Notes: generated by a model not told the origin, from the letters alone. A DNA stretch of 64,000 bases from Candidatus Sulfuricurvum sp. RIFRC-1 (GCF_000310245.1 NC_020505.1:310001-374000), one strand, 5' to 3'; positions 24,302 to 34,369 are shown, counted from the first letter of the stretch. Translations and numbers: made by a program.

Positions 24302-25696
24302 TTATCGTGTCAGGAAAAAGATAAAGTTACTCCCCTCGAAGCTAAGGTTCACTTGAACCCCTTTTTTGTTTTGTGCCATCTCCATAAGGGACGCAACATC
24401 GCCGTACGTACGGGGAAGGGTAATATCAACATGCTGCTTTTTCTCCCCTAACAGGGCCTTGGCACGTCCTCCGATGATATTGACGAATTCTGCTAAAGAG
24501 TCCAAAATTGCCTCTTCATCTTCGGTTGTTTCCCCGATAAGAAGTTCACACGCTTTTTTGGCGATCTCTTTGGGGAAAACGAGGATGATCATTCCATCCA
24601 CATCCCCATAGAATCCGATCGAGCTGGCGTACTGATTTGAACTGTTTTGGATGTCGAGGGTTTGAACGTTCATCGACTCTTTGGTGGCTTGAGCGTTGGT
24701 CATCATCGCAATGGTTGAAACCGTGGCATCGATAAAATGAGGCAGTTCATTGACCAATGCTTTATTGAGAGTGCGCATTTGTTTCGAGGCTGCTGCGCTG
24801 CTTCCGCCGAGTTCTTGGAGCAGTTCTTTGTTTTTAAGAATATCATCCATGTTGTCAAAAAAGATGATACCGGCATCTTCGAGATCGTTTTTAAAACTTT
24901 GCGGCGTTTTTTCGAAGGTGAGCCCGACAAAACAGATCGAGGCATTGTATTCAGCTGCGGAGGAGGCAAGTTTGGTGAAAAAGTTCAATGCATGGACATT
25001 CATCGAGACCACTTTGTACGCATCAAAAATAAAGAGGCGGAACCCGACATTGAGTGAGTTGTTATGGTAGGCGATGTTAAAGGTATTTCCGATTTCGGCA
25101 TCAAGAAAGTTGGCAATGGTATAGATGATCGCATTGCCGGTGACACGGGTCGCGATTTTTTGACCGAACAGCCCTAAATAGGTATCTTCGATAATGGCGT
25201 AATAGAGGTCAGGATTTTGTTTTTTCTCATCAAACTCTTTTTTGCTTTGGGCAATTACCGGATTGTGTCCGTAATCGAACAGTTCGATGGCCATTGCCGA
25301 GCGCTGAGAGGGGTCATCATTGTAAAGAAGGACCGTTTTCGGGTCGCTTTTGTTGGTCGGGGCAAAAAGTTCGGCGATTTTTTCGGTACGAAACAGTGAA
25401 AAATTCAGATTGTTTCCGTAGAACGCTTTGATGGTTTTAAATTTGGCGGAATCGTAATCGCACAAACCGATTGCAATATGTTTTTGGTTACGGATGGCGA
25501 GCATGAGTTTAATAAAAACATCCAAGCCGTTTTTGTTGAAAAATATCACTTTTTTAAGGGAGACAAGAAGCATATCGACGTTGAGAGCTTCGGTTGCTTT
25601 GATATCATCAATACTTAAAAAAGAGGGGGCGTTGTTGCCATCCAAAAAACCTTGCGGATTGAAGATGGCGACTCTCCCTTTAACGGTTGCTCTCAT
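24302..25696 (-). CDS. CheX-like phosphatase-domain protein with N-terminal STAS/receiver-like parts
   Basis: A 464-residue protein. Residues 1-110 resemble a STAS-like fold (VKGRVAIFNPQGFLDG), the middle has two Rossmann-like stretches (TVLLYNDDPSQRSAMAIEL resembles a degenerate receiver), and about 320-464 match CheX-type domains (SIGFYGDVDGMIILVFP, DSLAEFVNIIGGRAKALL with the E-x-x-N pair). CheX dephosphorylates CheY-P. ATG 25696 has GGAG 4 nt upstream and overlaps the HDOD gene by 17 nt. The unusual N-terminus suggests a scaffold or signal integrator; that is inference. Confidence 0.75.
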   Translation of the reverse strand: MRATVKGRVAIFNPQGFLDGNNAPSFLSIDDIKATEALNVDMLLVSLKKVIFFNKNGLDVFIKLMLAIRNQKHIAIGLCDYDSAKFKTIKAFYGNNLNFSLFRTEKIAELFAPTNKSDPKTVLLYNDDPSQRSAMAIELFDYGHNPVIAQSKKEFDEKKQNPDLYYAIIEDTYLGLFGQKIATRVTGNAIIYTIANFLDAEIGNTFNIAYHNNSLNVGFRLFIFDAYKVVSMNVHALNFFTKLASSAAEYNASICFVGLTFEKTPQSFKNDLEDAGIIFFDNMDDILKNKELLQELGGSSAAASKQMRTLNKALVNELPHFIDATVSTIAMMTNAQATKESMNVQTLDIQNSSNQYASSIGFYGDVDGMIILVFPKEIAKKACELLIGETTEDEEAILDSLAEFVNIIGGRAKALLGEKKQHVDITLPRTYGDVASLMEMAQNKKGVQVNLSFEGSNFIFFLTR

Positions 25697-26489
25697 CGTA
25701 CTCCACCACCTGCATAAAAGATTCATAAATATCTTGGACGAACTCGATTTGGAAATCGATAAACTCGTTTAATCCGCCTTCCACATAGCTGCTTTGGCTC
25801 AGTTCATAAAAGAGCAATAAATGGATCCACTGGGCCAAAATTTTCTCGTTGGGTGCCACCTCTTGATCCAAGCCCGATGCGGCATGAACAATTCGACTGA
25901 TGGTGGGAGACATTTCCCATTTTTCAGCGATAATGGTGCATATATCAAATAATGATTGTTTGCTCAGACGGTAGAGAATGGTATTGTAATCCAGCGCTTT
26001 GACACTGCGCAGTTGTTGCACTTCGCTCTTATGATCCCCAAAGAGTGCGTCACACACGATGATACTGGCGGGTAAAAGGGTAATAGCGCTTTCGGTATCA
26101 TGGTTTAAAAGATTAAGATGGCGAAGAATTTTTTCCCATTTTCGACTCAGAGAAGCTTGTAAATCATAGAATGCATTGTTGTTGAGCGTAAAGAGCTTCC
26201 ACTCTTTCGGGGCCAAAAGGGTTAGGAGGTAATGGTACATAATTTGTTGTGTTGTCGAGGTACCTAAAATTCCAAAAATTTGGGCTACGTCGTGTACTTC
26301 ATTTCGAAACCCGTAGATGGGGCGGTTAATGAGTGTTTTAAGGTAGAGCTTGAGAGCCGGATCCCCTTCGGCACATTTGGCGGCTTTGGTCAGATCACCG
26401 ACTCGGACAAATTCGAGAGTTTGTTTGACAATGGCAGGTGTCGGCGGAATATTTTGGATGTAAAGCGATATTTGTTCTTGTGTGATCAC
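25680..26489 (-). CDS. HDOD-domain protein
   Basis: A 269-residue protein with the HDOD pattern: IPPTPAIVKQTLEFV, DPALKLYLKTLINRP, then VAQIFGILGTSTTQQIMYHYLL. HDOD domains are catalytically inactive HD relatives used in signalling and c-di-GMP or chemotaxis control. The later region (LLPASIIVCDALFG, LSKQSLFDICTIIAEKW) keeps the fold. It is co-transcribed with the downstream CheX-like gene, overlapping by 17 nt, so the two probably act together. Upstream is a 150-nt gap facing rpmB. Confidence 0.78.
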   Translation of the reverse strand: MITQEQISLYIQNIPPTPAIVKQTLEFVRVGDLTKAAKCAEGDPALKLYLKTLINRPIYGFRNEVHDVAQIFGILGTSTTQQIMYHYLLTLLAPKEWKLFTLNNNAFYDLQASLSRKWEKILRHLNLLNHDTESAITLLPASIIVCDALFGDHKSEVQQLRSVKALDYNTILYRLSKQSLFDICTIIAEKWEMSPTISRIVHAASGLDQEVAPNEKILAQWIHLLLFYELSQSSYVEGGLNEFIDFQIEFVQDIYESFMQVVEYDESNR

Positions 26490-26642
26490 GGGCTCACAGT
26501 TCCAATCGATTATTAATGTGGACTAATTGTAATGGCGTATTGATTAAAGAAGCCTTTAGTAAAATTTAAACCATTACTTAAGGTAAACTTTGGGTTGCAT
26601 GAGATAAAATTCGCAACCTAAATTTACGCAAGGAGCCCCAAC

Positions 26643-26831
26643 ATGGCAAGAAAATGTGCTATTAGTGGTAAAGGCCCAATGAGCGGGAACAACGTTTCTC
26701 ACGCGAAAAACAGAACAAAACGTCGTTTTTTACCAAATCTTCGTACTGTTCGTGTAACACTTGAAGACGGTACTACGAAAAAACTTCGTATCGCTGCTTC
26801 TGAGCTTCGTACCCTTAAAAAAGATTCGTAA
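26643..26831 (+). CDS. rpmB: 50S ribosomal protein L28
   Basis: A 62-residue basic ribosomal protein with the [25 protein letters not shown] start typical of L28 (only part quoted elsewhere) and the C-terminal [19 protein letters not shown] lies upstream of the ATG. It is a single gene, followed by a strong hairpin with a T tract. Confidence 0.97.
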   Translation: MARKCAISGKGPMSGNNVSHAKNRTKRRFLPNLRTVRVTLEDGTTKKLRIAASELRTLKKDS

Positions 26832-26837
26832 TCTCTC

Positions 26838-26856
26838 GCGTGGTCCCCACGCTTTT
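26838..26856 (+). terminator. Intrinsic terminator of rpmB
   Basis: GCGTGG (26838-26843) pairs with CCACGC (26847-26852) around a 3-nt loop and is followed directly by TTTT. AATCTC/GAGATT further out can extend the structure. Confidence 0.75.
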
Positions 26857-26910
26857 CCGGGAGATTCCTCCCTTCTTTCCCCTTTACTTTTTTTGTAATC
26901 AAAAACTCTC

Positions 26911-26916
26911 TATAAT
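26911..26916 (+). promoter_or_regulatory. -10 box for argJ
   Basis: TATAAT 31 nt upstream of the argJ ATG at 26948, after the rpmB terminator. Confidence 0.5.
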
Positions 26917-26947
26917 TTGACACTTGTTTTTCCAGGAGAATTTTTTT

Positions 26948-28135
26948 ATGTATACTCTTAACCCTATTGATGGCGGTGTATGTGCTGCAAACGGCTTTTT
27001 CGCCGATGGGATTCATATCGGACTCAAAAAAGAGGGTGCTAAGGATTTAGCATTCATCTATTCTGAGAAACCGTGTACTATCGCTTCGGTCTTTACCACC
27101 AATAAAATGACGGCGGCACCGATACGCCATTTTCGTGCGCAGGGGGAATTTGAAGGAAATTTTGTCCTCATCAATTCCAAAAATGCGAACGCGATGACGG
27201 GACGGGCAGGGATCGATGATATCGATGAGGTCATGAACGCACTCAAAGCAAAATTTCCTCAGATTCAAAATCCGGTAATGAGTTCGACCGGAGTCATCGG
27301 GGTACGTCTGCCGAAAGCCAAGATCATCGAAGGTGCTATGAATTTTGATCTCTCTCACCGTGAGGGGATCAACGCTTCCGAAGCGATTATGACGACCGAT
27401 ACGTTTGCAAAGCGAATTGCGTATGAAGTAGTCCTTGAAAATGGAGAATCGTTTCGCCTCGGTGCCATGGCCAAGGGTGCAGGGATGATTAATCCGGCAA
27501 TGGCGACCATGCTCTGTTTTATCACAACCGATGCGGCCGTTGATAAGGTAACCATGCAAAGTATCCTCGATGAGTGTGTCCATACGACGTTTAACGCGGC
27601 AAGTGTTGATGGGGACACGTCGACCAATGATACGGTATTGGTTATGGCGAACGGACAAAGCGGAGCGTTTCATGCGGCGGCTTTTAAAGAGGCTCTAGAG
27701 TCTATCATGCTCTTTTTGGCGAAAGAGATGGTACGTGACGGTGAAGGGGCGACCAAGCTGGTGACCTATCAGGTGAGCGGAGCGATCAACCATAAAGAGG
27801 CGGAGATTGCGGCGAAAGCGCTCAGTAATTCGCTTCTCGTCAAAACGGCACTTTTCGGACAAGACCCCAACTGGGGGCGTATCGCTTCGACCGTCGGTGC
27901 AAGCGGTATCATGTGTGACGAAGCATTTTTGAGCATTTGGTTTGACGATGTATGTGTTTACAAAAAAGGGGAGCTTCTGTTCGATGAACAACTCGAGCCT
28001 TTTGCCGCTGCGATTATGCAAAAATCGGCCTTTACGATCCATTGTGACATCGGACTTCAAGACGGTGAGTTTACCGCTTACGGATGTGATTTGGGTCATG
28101 AATACGTTAAAATCAATGCCGATTATCGCACGTAA
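26948..28135 (+). CDS. argJ: Glutamate N-acetyltransferase / amino-acid acetyltransferase
   Basis: A 395-residue enzyme of the arginine cycle that moves acetyl from N-acetylornithine to glutamate. It is self-cleaved at the Ala-Thr bond in MATMLCFITTDA, giving two subunits with threonine as nucleophile. Other conserved parts: NSKNANAMTG, MSSTGVIGVRLP, TTDTFAKRI, GEGATKLV and DPNWGRI. ATG 26948 has AGGAGAA upstream; the codon at 26924 lies before that site. Monocistronic, followed by a palindromic repeat. Confidence 0.95.
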   Translation: MYTLNPIDGGVCAANGFFADGIHIGLKKEGAKDLAFIYSEKPCTIASVFTTNKMTAAPIRHFRAQGEFEGNFVLINSKNANAMTGRAGIDDIDEVMNALKAKFPQIQNPVMSSTGVIGVRLPKAKIIEGAMNFDLSHREGINASEAIMTTDTFAKRIAYEVVLENGESFRLGAMAKGAGMINPAMATMLCFITTDAAVDKVTMQSILDECVHTTFNAASVDGDTSTNDTVLVMANGQSGAFHAAAFKEALESIMLFLAKEMVRDGEGATKLVTYQVSGAINHKEAEIAAKALSNSLLVKTALFGQDPNWGRIASTVGASGIMCDEAFLSIWFDDVCVYKKGELLFDEQLEPFAAAIMQKSAFTIHCDIGLQDGEFTAYGCDLGHEYVKINADYRT

Positions 28136-28152
28136 TCATAAGTTCGGTTTCT

Positions 28153-28207
28153 TGTCATCCTGAACTTGATTCAGGATCTCAGATTCCGTATCAAGTACGG
28201 AATGACA
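28153..28207. repeat. Dispersed palindromic repeat, two-hairpin form (copy R2)
   Basis: It runs from GTCATCC to AATGAC with hairpins TCCTGAA/TTCAGGA and ATTCCGTA/TACGGAAT. The first hairpin is identical to that of copy R1 at 18802. It lies just after argJ and before the prs promoter. Confidence 0.85.
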
Positions 28208-28244
28208 GGCGTATCGTATTATCTCACCCTAAGTCTCCTCTTGC

Positions 28245-28250
28245 TATAAT
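28245..28250 (+). promoter_or_regulatory. -10 box for prs-lepA-comF
   Basis: TATAAT within TTGCTATAATCGCG, 30 nt upstream of prs. The same TGCTATAATCGCG-like block occurs before the ABC-F gene at 52900. Confidence 0.5.
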
Positions 28251-28280
28251 CGCGATAATTTATGCTCAAGAGGAAGACTA

Positions 28281-29210
28281 ATGCGCGGATATAAAATTTT
28301 CAGCGGTTCAGCGTGTACCGAGTTTGCAGCGGAAGTGTGCAGAACCCTTGATGTTCCCCTCTCCAAAGCTTCAGTAAAACGTTTCAGTGACGGAGAAATC
28401 AACGTTCAAATCTCAGAGAGTGTTCGCGGACGTGATGTATTTATCGTCCAATCTACCGGTGCTCCCTCTAATGACAACTTGATGGAACTCCTCATTATGA
28501 CCGATGCATTACGCCGTTCATCTGCCAACTCTATTACAGCAGTTGTTCCCTATTTCGGATACGCACGACAAGATCGCAAAGCGGCTCCTCGTGTTCCGAT
28601 TACGGCTAAACTCGTTGCCGATATGTTCGAAACTGCGGGAATTGACCGTGTGGTTACGATCGATTTGCATGCGGGTCAAATCCAAGGCTTCTTTGATATT
28701 CCGGTAGACAACCTTTATGGGGCTATTATTTTTGAAGAGTATATTCGCTCTAAAAATCTTCCGAACCCTGTTATCGCATCACCGGATATCGGAGGAGTGG
28801 CACGTGCTCGATATTTTGCTGAAAAATTGGGTCTGGATATGGTTATCGTCGATAAACGCCGTGAAAAAGCGAATGAAAGCGAAGTCATGAACATCATCGG
28901 TGACGTTGCCGGTAAAGATATCATCATTATCGATGATATGGTCGATACCGCAGGAACGATGGTCAAAGCGGCAGCAGCCCTCAAAAATCGTGGAGCGACC
29001 TCGGTTATGGCCTGTGCTACCCACGGTGTCCTCAGCGGAAAAGCGTATGACAATCTCAATAACGGTGAACTCGATGAACTGGTAATCTCCAATACGTTGG
29101 TATTAAGCGGTCAAAGTGACAAGATCAAAGTGTTGAGTGTCGCTCCTCTTTTCGCTGAAGTCATTCGCCGTGTCTATCACAACGAGAGCGTTAACTCGCT
29201 ATTTAGTTAA
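28281..29210 (+). CDS. prs: Ribose-phosphate pyrophosphokinase
   Basis: A 309-residue enzyme that makes PRPP from ribose-5-phosphate and ATP for nucleotides, His and Trp. Visible: SGSACTEFA near the start, the catalytic flexible loop YARQDRK, the ribose-5-P and pyrophosphate loops, and the PRPP motif [20 protein letters not shown] precedes the ATG. Its stop overlaps lepA (TTAATG), forming a prs-lepA-comF operon. Confidence 0.97.
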   Translation: MRGYKIFSGSACTEFAAEVCRTLDVPLSKASVKRFSDGEINVQISESVRGRDVFIVQSTGAPSNDNLMELLIMTDALRRSSANSITAVVPYFGYARQDRKAAPRVPITAKLVADMFETAGIDRVVTIDLHAGQIQGFFDIPVDNLYGAIIFEEYIRSKNLPNPVIASPDIGGVARARYFAEKLGLDMVIVDKRREKANESEVMNIIGDVAGKDIIIIDDMVDTAGTMVKAAAALKNRGATSVMACATHGVLSGKAYDNLNNGELDELVISNTLVLSGQSDKIKVLSVAPLFAEVIRRVYHNESVNSLFS

Positions 29211-31000
29211 TGAATAATATTCGCAATTTCTCTATCATCGCCCATATCGATCATGGGAAAAGTACACTGGCTGACCGTATCATCCAAGAATGCGGTGCAG
29301 TAAGTGACCGTGAACTCTCCAAGCAGATGATGGATACGATGGATATCGAGCAAGAGCGCGGGATCACGATCAAAGCGCAAAGCGTTCGTCTCGATTATGT
29401 CAAAGACGGCCAGCACTATATCCTCAATCTGATCGACACTCCGGGCCACGTTGATTTCAGCTATGAAGTCAGTAAGTCGCTCGCATCCAGTGACGGTGCA
29501 TTGCTCATCGTCGATGCGGCTCAAGGGGTCGAGGCACAAACCATCGCGAATGTCTATATGGCGATGGAAAACAACCTCACCCTCATCCCTGTTATCAATA
29601 AAATCGATCTTCCCGCCGCTGAACCGGAACGGGTTGCCGAAGAGATCGAAACAACCATTGGAATCGATGCAACCGATGCGATCATGATTTCGGCCAAAAC
29701 GGGTGTGGGTATCCGCACCCTCATCGATGCAATCGTCGATCGTATTCCCGCTCCTGTGGGTGATCCGAGCGCTACGACCAAGGCGATTATTTACGATTCG
29801 TGGTTTGACTCCTACCAAGGGGCGATGGCACTGGTTCGTGTGTTTGACGGTGAGATCAAGATGGGGCAGATGATTAAACTGATGCACAACGATGAAAATC
29901 ATCAAGTGCTGGAACTGATGTATCCTCATCCCCTTCGTCGTCAAAAAACCCAAAGCATTAAAGCCGGAGAGATCGGGATTGTGATCTTGGGGGTTAAAGA
30001 GGTGGGGAGTATCCGAGTCGGTGATACGATTACCGATGCTCGCAACCCTACGAAAGAGCCGGTAGGTGAATACGCTCCTGCAAAACCGTTCGTTTTTGCG
30101 GGGCTTTATCCGATTGATACCGATGAGTTTGAAGCGGTGCGTGATGCGCTCGATAAGCTAAAACTCAATGACAGCTCACTCAGTTATGAGCCGGAAACTT
30201 CTATCGCACTCGGATTTGGTTTTCGTGTCGGGTTTTTGGGGATGCTTCACATGGAGGTGGTCAAAGAGCGGTTGGAGAGAGAGTTTAATCTCGATTTGAT
30301 CGCTACCGCTCCATCAGTCGTCTACAAAGTCTATAAGACGGATGGAACGATGGTAGAAGTTCAAAACCCGAGCGAATTGCCCGAACCGCAAAACATCGAT
30401 AAAATAGAAGAGCCGTATGTTCGTGCGACGGTGATTGTTCCGACCGATTATTTGGGGAATGTGATTACCCTTTTGACCAACAAACGGGGAATGCAAGAGA
30501 AGATGGAGTATCTCAACGAGACGCGTGTTATGCTCATCTATGTTATGCCGATGAATGAGATCGTCGTCGATTTTTACGATAAACTCAAATCAACCTCGAA
30601 AGGGTATGCAAGTTTCGATTACGATCCGATCGAATTTCGTCAGGGAGATTTGGTCAAACTTGATGTACGTGTTGCGGGAGATGTCGTCGATGCACTTAGC
30701 GTTATCGTCCCTCGCAGCAGTTCGGAATCACGCGGCCGTGCACTCGTGACCAACATGAAAGAGATAGTCCCTCGTCAGCTTTTTGAAGTGGCGATCCAAG
30801 CCTCTATCGGAAACCGGGTTATTGCTCGCGAAACGGTTAAATCGATGGGTAAAAACGTTACCGCCAAATGTTACGGAGGGGATATCTCCCGTAAACGCAA
30901 ACTCCTCGATAAACAAAAAGAGGGTAAAAAACGGATGAAAGCAATCGGGAAAGTTCAGCTTCCCCAAGAGGCGTTTATGTCCGTTCTAAAAATGGACTAA
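29210..31000 (+). CDS. lepA: Elongation factor 4 (ribosome back-translocase)
   Basis: A 596-residue translational GTPase, full length for LepA. Motifs: G1 [32 protein letters not shown], and the LepA-specific C-terminal domain with [24 protein letters not shown] and [10 protein letters not shown]. It acts on ribosomes in stress or initiation. The start overlaps prs by 1 nt. comF follows 1 nt after its stop. Confidence 0.97.
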   Translation: MNNIRNFSIIAHIDHGKSTLADRIIQECGAVSDRELSKQMMDTMDIEQERGITIKAQSVRLDYVKDGQHYILNLIDTPGHVDFSYEVSKSLASSDGALLIVDAAQGVEAQTIANVYMAMENNLTLIPVINKIDLPAAEPERVAEEIETTIGIDATDAIMISAKTGVGIRTLIDAIVDRIPAPVGDPSATTKAIIYDSWFDSYQGAMALVRVFDGEIKMGQMIKLMHNDENHQVLELMYPHPLRRQKTQSIKAGEIGIVILGVKEVGSIRVGDTITDARNPTKEPVGEYAPAKPFVFAGLYPIDTDEFEAVRDALDKLKLNDSSLSYEPETSIALGFGFRVGFLGMLHMEVVKERLEREFNLDLIATAPSVVYKVYKTDGTMVEVQNPSELPEPQNIDKIEEPYVRATVIVPTDYLGNVITLLTNKRGMQEKMEYLNETRVMLIYVMPMNEIVVDFYDKLKSTSKGYASFDYDPIEFRQGDLVKLDVRVAGDVVDALSVIVPRSSSESRGRALVTNMKEIVPRQLFEVAIQASIGNRVIARETVKSMGKNVTAKCYGGDISRKRKLLDKQKEGKKRMKAIGKVQLPQEAFMSVLKMD

Positions 31001-31001
31001 T

Positions 31002-31577
31002 ATGCGCTGCATGATGTGTGAGCGATTCAGTCTCTCGCATATCTGCCCCGCATGTCAAGATTCACTGCTTATTCCGACACTCCACAAACGCAAAATTATG
31101 GGTTCCATCCCTGTCTATTCATTTTTCCCTTACAACGATATCGAGCCTCTGTTGCTGAGTAAACATACCGATGTCGGATACTATATTTATACCATTTTAG
31201 CCAAACGATCGCTGGCGGCTTTTGCGCACGAGTGGCAGTATGAGCGTCGCGTCGCTTCCATCGGAATCGATGATCATGCTAGCAGCGGCTATTCTCACAC
31301 AGCGGTATTGAACCGTGCATTGAACGCTGCAAATATCACCCCTCGCTATGGAAAACTGCGTGCTACAAACGCTCATAAGTATGCCGGTAAAAGTGTCGAA
31401 GAACGTCTCATGAACCCTCGGCAGTTTCACTATAAACCGTTTGCCGAAAATGAGGTAATTTTGGTTGATGATATTGTGACAACGGGGACAACGCTGAGTG
31501 AAGCCTCCGAAGTACTTCACGCTCAGGGAAAGAAGGTGATCCTTTGTCTTACCCTCACCGATGCGGAGAATAAGTAG
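31002..31577 (+). CDS. ComF-family phosphoribosyltransferase-like protein
   Basis: A 191-residue protein with an N-terminal four-cysteine zinc-binding motif (CMMCERFSLSHICPAC) and a PRTase domain with the PRPP motif VILVDDIVTTGTTLSEA. ComF/GntX proteins are linked to DNA uptake in competent bacteria. The gene directly follows lepA in the prs operon. Involvement in competence here is inferred from family membership. Confidence 0.88.
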   Translation: MRCMMCERFSLSHICPACQDSLLIPTLHKRKIMGSIPVYSFFPYNDIEPLLLSKHTDVGYYIYTILAKRSLAAFAHEWQYERRVASIGIDDHASSGYSHTAVLNRALNAANITPRYGKLRATNAHKYAGKSVEERLMNPRQFHYKPFAENEVILVDDIVTTGTTLSEASEVLHAQGKKVILCLTLTDAENK

Positions 31578-33092
31578 TTAATACGGTTTGAGTGTCGTGA
31601 TCCGTGTATCGACGATAGCACGACCGATCGTGAAATGGTAAAGTGACTGATAATGTTGATCCCTTAAGCCCAGAAGGGCGTGAAACTCATCGTCCAAAAA
31701 GCATCCGATTCCTGTAGCGCTTAATCCCAATGACGTTGCTTCGAGGTAGAGCATTTGACCGATGGCACCGCATTGATGGTAGAGATTTTTATACCCGATG
31801 GCACCGTGCATTTCAAGTGAGCTTGAAAAATTACAAAGCATTCCGAAACTAAACGCCCCCTCTTTGGCAATCTCTTGGTTGCACGAGACCATTTGTGCGG
31901 CACCGCGAAAGTCACCGCTTCGGAGGAGATAAAGTCCCTTTCCGAGATCTTTCCAACTAAAATTTTCATCCATGGCATGTTTGAGCGTTTCAAGATCATC
32001 CGAGTTACGGAGATAAGTGTACAAGCCCTTTTCTAAACCCTCTACCCGATGTACAAAGAGGATGAAATGGACATCACTCGCATGGGTGCAAAAAAGGGAG
32101 GCATTCAAAAGGGTACGAAATTGCTCCAATGTAATGCCGCTCCCGTCCATCATCTGTGCACTACGCCGTTTGAGGACAACATCGATAGCGCTTTTGGAGG
32201 GGTTTGGAACATCACGTGTTGGATGAAGCGGAGGGGGGAGCGGATAAATTCCTTGAGTTGCCTTCTCTATCCTCTCTAAAATCGGCCATTCATGGTGCGC
32301 CGGACTCAGGGTATTTGCCCTATAGGGGAGAGACGGTGTGATCGGAAGGGTCGAAGTGTTTGATTTTCCGATGCGTATCAGCATATCAGGGCTCTCGATC
32401 TCATGCGGATGAAAGCGGTGATGTTGATCCAATCCGCATAAACGTCCAATCTCTTCGGTATCTGAAGGGAGTATCTCGCATTCCCATCCCAGCATCCTGC
32501 CTGCAATTTTGATCGATTGGTACGCATGTCCCGCATCGAGCTGGCAGTAGCGCCAGCACCGTTCACCGTATTTCCACTCTTCACGCCAAATTACCGAGCT
32601 CAGAGCGATCAGGAAGCTCCCCTCTTTTAACGTTTCATCATACGTATGAAGTAATTCAAGTGCATGTTCACGAGGAGCATAGTGGGAGAGAGTTGAACCC
32701 TCACTGAGACCTTTGATGGCAGGTGCGATAATATAGCACTCAGTGGGCTGGAGATTACCGCTGCTTGCATTACAGCGTAGGGCCCATGAAGACCCTCCAT
32801 GACTTTTGATCGCGGCAAGTCCCAGTGAGTAGCGTAGGAGCATGGAGAGCGATTCGATACACAAAGGTGCTATTGGCAGAGCATCTTTTTGAAACAGAAG
32901 ATGATAGGGGGGTGTTACCTCAGAATGTATGAGGGAGATCAACGGTGCGCCATGATAGCGTCGATAGGGGTCGGGCTGGGTTGCCCAGTCCATATATCCC
33001 AAACTTGCGGCATATGCGTGAGGACGATGTTTGGTACGATCGTGGTACTCAAGTACGGAAGAAATATTTTTCATAGCGGGATTGTCGAACAT
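31578..33092 (-). CDS. SagB/ThcOx-type nitroreductase-fold oxidoreductase
   Basis: A 504-residue protein with two nitroreductase-like halves: WALRCNASSGNLQPTECYII in the first and the C-terminal CGAIGQMLYLEATSLGLSATGIGCFLD in the second (each only partly quoted here as landmarks). SagB-type dehydrogenases use FMN, often to oxidise azolines in peptide natural products. No precursor, YcaO or other RiPP gene is nearby, so a RiPP role is not supported. The start may be 33092 or 33074; neither has a good ribosome site. A 14-bp palindrome lies just upstream. Confidence 0.75.
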   Translation of the reverse strand: MFDNPAMKNISSVLEYHDRTKHRPHAYAASLGYMDWATQPDPYRRYHGAPLISLIHSEVTPPYHLLFQKDALPIAPLCIESLSMLLRYSLGLAAIKSHGGSSWALRCNASSGNLQPTECYIIAPAIKGLSEGSTLSHYAPREHALELLHTYDETLKEGSFLIALSSVIWREEWKYGERCWRYCQLDAGHAYQSIKIAGRMLGWECEILPSDTEEIGRLCGLDQHHRFHPHEIESPDMLIRIGKSNTSTLPITPSLPYRANTLSPAHHEWPILERIEKATQGIYPLPPPLHPTRDVPNPSKSAIDVVLKRRSAQMMDGSGITLEQFRTLLNASLFCTHASDVHFILFVHRVEGLEKGLYTYLRNSDDLETLKHAMDENFSWKDLGKGLYLLRSGDFRGAAQMVSCNQEIAKEGAFSFGMLCNFSSSLEMHGAIGYKNLYHQCGAIGQMLYLEATSLGLSATGIGCFLDDEFHALLGLRDQHYQSLYHFTIGRAIVDTRITTLKPY

Positions 33093-33095
33093 AAG

Positions 33096-33109
33096 GGGTA
33101 AATTTACCC
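33096..33109. promoter_or_regulatory. 14-bp perfect palindrome ahead of the SagB-like gene
   Basis: GGGTAAATTTACCC is self-complementary and fills the 29-nt gap between the AsmA-like and SagB-like genes. It may be an operator or a small hairpin. Confidence 0.35.
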
Positions 33110-33121
33110 TTTGCGTTCTTT

Positions 33122-34369
33122 CTAGCGTAGAGTTTTTAAAAGTTCTCGAAGCATTTGATCATGCGCGGTGGTATTATCGATATCCATGCGGTTGAGATCC
33201 GATTTGAATGAAGCCCGGTAATGAACCCCTTTTTCAGAGATATCGGCATTAACATCGGCATCAAAATGGATGAGGGGCTGGGTGATGCGGTAGTGTTGTT
33301 GTAAGATATCTGGAATAGTGGAACCTTTACGAATGGTTGTTTGGAGCGTTCCGGCGGTGGCATTTAACTCTGCGTAAGCCGATATTTGACCTGTGATGGG
33401 TGCAGGAAGTGCAAAAAGCTCAAAGGTTTGTTGTGCATCAGCATTTCGGAGATCCAATAGGATCGATGAAGGTTCCAAATCAGGGATAATAACGGTGAAT
33501 TTTGTGTTGCTTCGGGCAACATCCGAAGAAGCTTTGAATTTTAGCAGCGTTTTATCCCCGCTCAAAGTTCCTTGTGCGCTAAGCGCTCCGGCTAAGGGGA
33601 GACCGACAAATTGTTCCAAAATTCCGGCATGTTCCAAAGAAGCATCAAGGGCAACATTGACATCGAACGGTTTGATTTGACCGAATTTATCGGCCAACAA
33701 AGATTTGAGATTAAAGGTGCTGTTGTCATCTTCATGGATCGGTGTGGGGGAAAATCGTTTGGTTTGGGTGCTGAGGTAGATTGTTCCCATCACATCACGA
33801 CGATCAAGTCCTCTCAAATCAACGGTACCGCTCAGTTGTGTATCGGTATCGGAAGGGTAATCCAGATAATGCATCATAGGCTCATAATCGATTTGATCGA
33901 TTATGAGATCGAGCTGTGATAGATGAAAGCGATGCAACTCGATTTTGTAAAGGATATCCCCTCCGAATATCGTGGCATTTCCCCGAATATTAAATGCGCC
34001 AATCCCTCCGCTAAACGCTCCAACGGTTTTAAAAGGGACACGCATAGGATTCATCCCATCTGCCCTAAAACATTCCAATCGATAATGGGCGTACAGACGC
34101 AGAGTTAGAAGCGAAAACCCTCCTTGCGTTGAGAGGGTATTACCGAAATCATCTTGTGCTATCATATGAAAGCGATTGTGGCGCAGGGTAAATTCCTGTA
34201 CGTTCATTGGTGTTGAGAAGCCTGAACTCAAAGCTTTCTCAACAATAGGGCTCATCAGACGGTTACCCCATAGGGAAAATAAAATGAGATAGAGAACCGC
34301 AATGAAGGCGATAAATGCCAGAAGCACTTTCGCAGTTTTAGTTCGTCGGAATCGATGAAGCATATTCAT
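33122..34369 (-). CDS. AsmA/DUF945-like membrane-anchored protein
   Basis: A 415-residue protein with one N-terminal membrane helix (KVLLAFIAFIAVLYLILFSLW) after a basic stretch, then a long beta-rich periplasmic part with phrases such as VDLRGLDRRDVMGTIY and GALSAQGTLSGDKTLLKFK. This resembles AsmA/TamB-type proteins that bridge the periplasm, though no exact family is claimed. ATG 34369 overlaps the SLC13 stop (ATGA); a start at 34387 is possible. Co-transcribed with the transporter upstream. Confidence 0.6.
   Translation of the reverse strand: MNMLHRFRRTKTAKVLLAFIAFIAVLYLILFSLWGNRLMSPIVEKALSSGFSTPMNVQEFTLRHNRFHMIAQDDFGNTLSTQGGFSLLTLRLYAHYRLECFRADGMNPMRVPFKTVGAFSGGIGAFNIRGNATIFGGDILYKIELHRFHLSQLDLIIDQIDYEPMMHYLDYPSDTDTQLSGTVDLRGLDRRDVMGTIYLSTQTKRFSPTPIHEDDNSTFNLKSLLADKFGQIKPFDVNVALDASLEHAGILEQFVGLPLAGALSAQGTLSGDKTLLKFKASSDVARSNTKFTVIIPDLEPSSILLDLRNADAQQTFELFALPAPITGQISAYAELNATAGTLQTTIRKGSTIPDILQQHYRITQPLIHFDADVNADISEKGVHYRASFKSDLNRMDIDNTTAHDQMLRELLKTLR

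Noticed and set aside
27047-27673. 208-codon open frame antisense to argJ
   Set aside because: Lies fully within argJ, no start signals and no recognisable motifs.
29207-29953. 248-codon open frame antisense to lepA
   Set aside because: It mirrors lepA codon by codon, has no ribosome site or protein-like composition, and lepA is certain.
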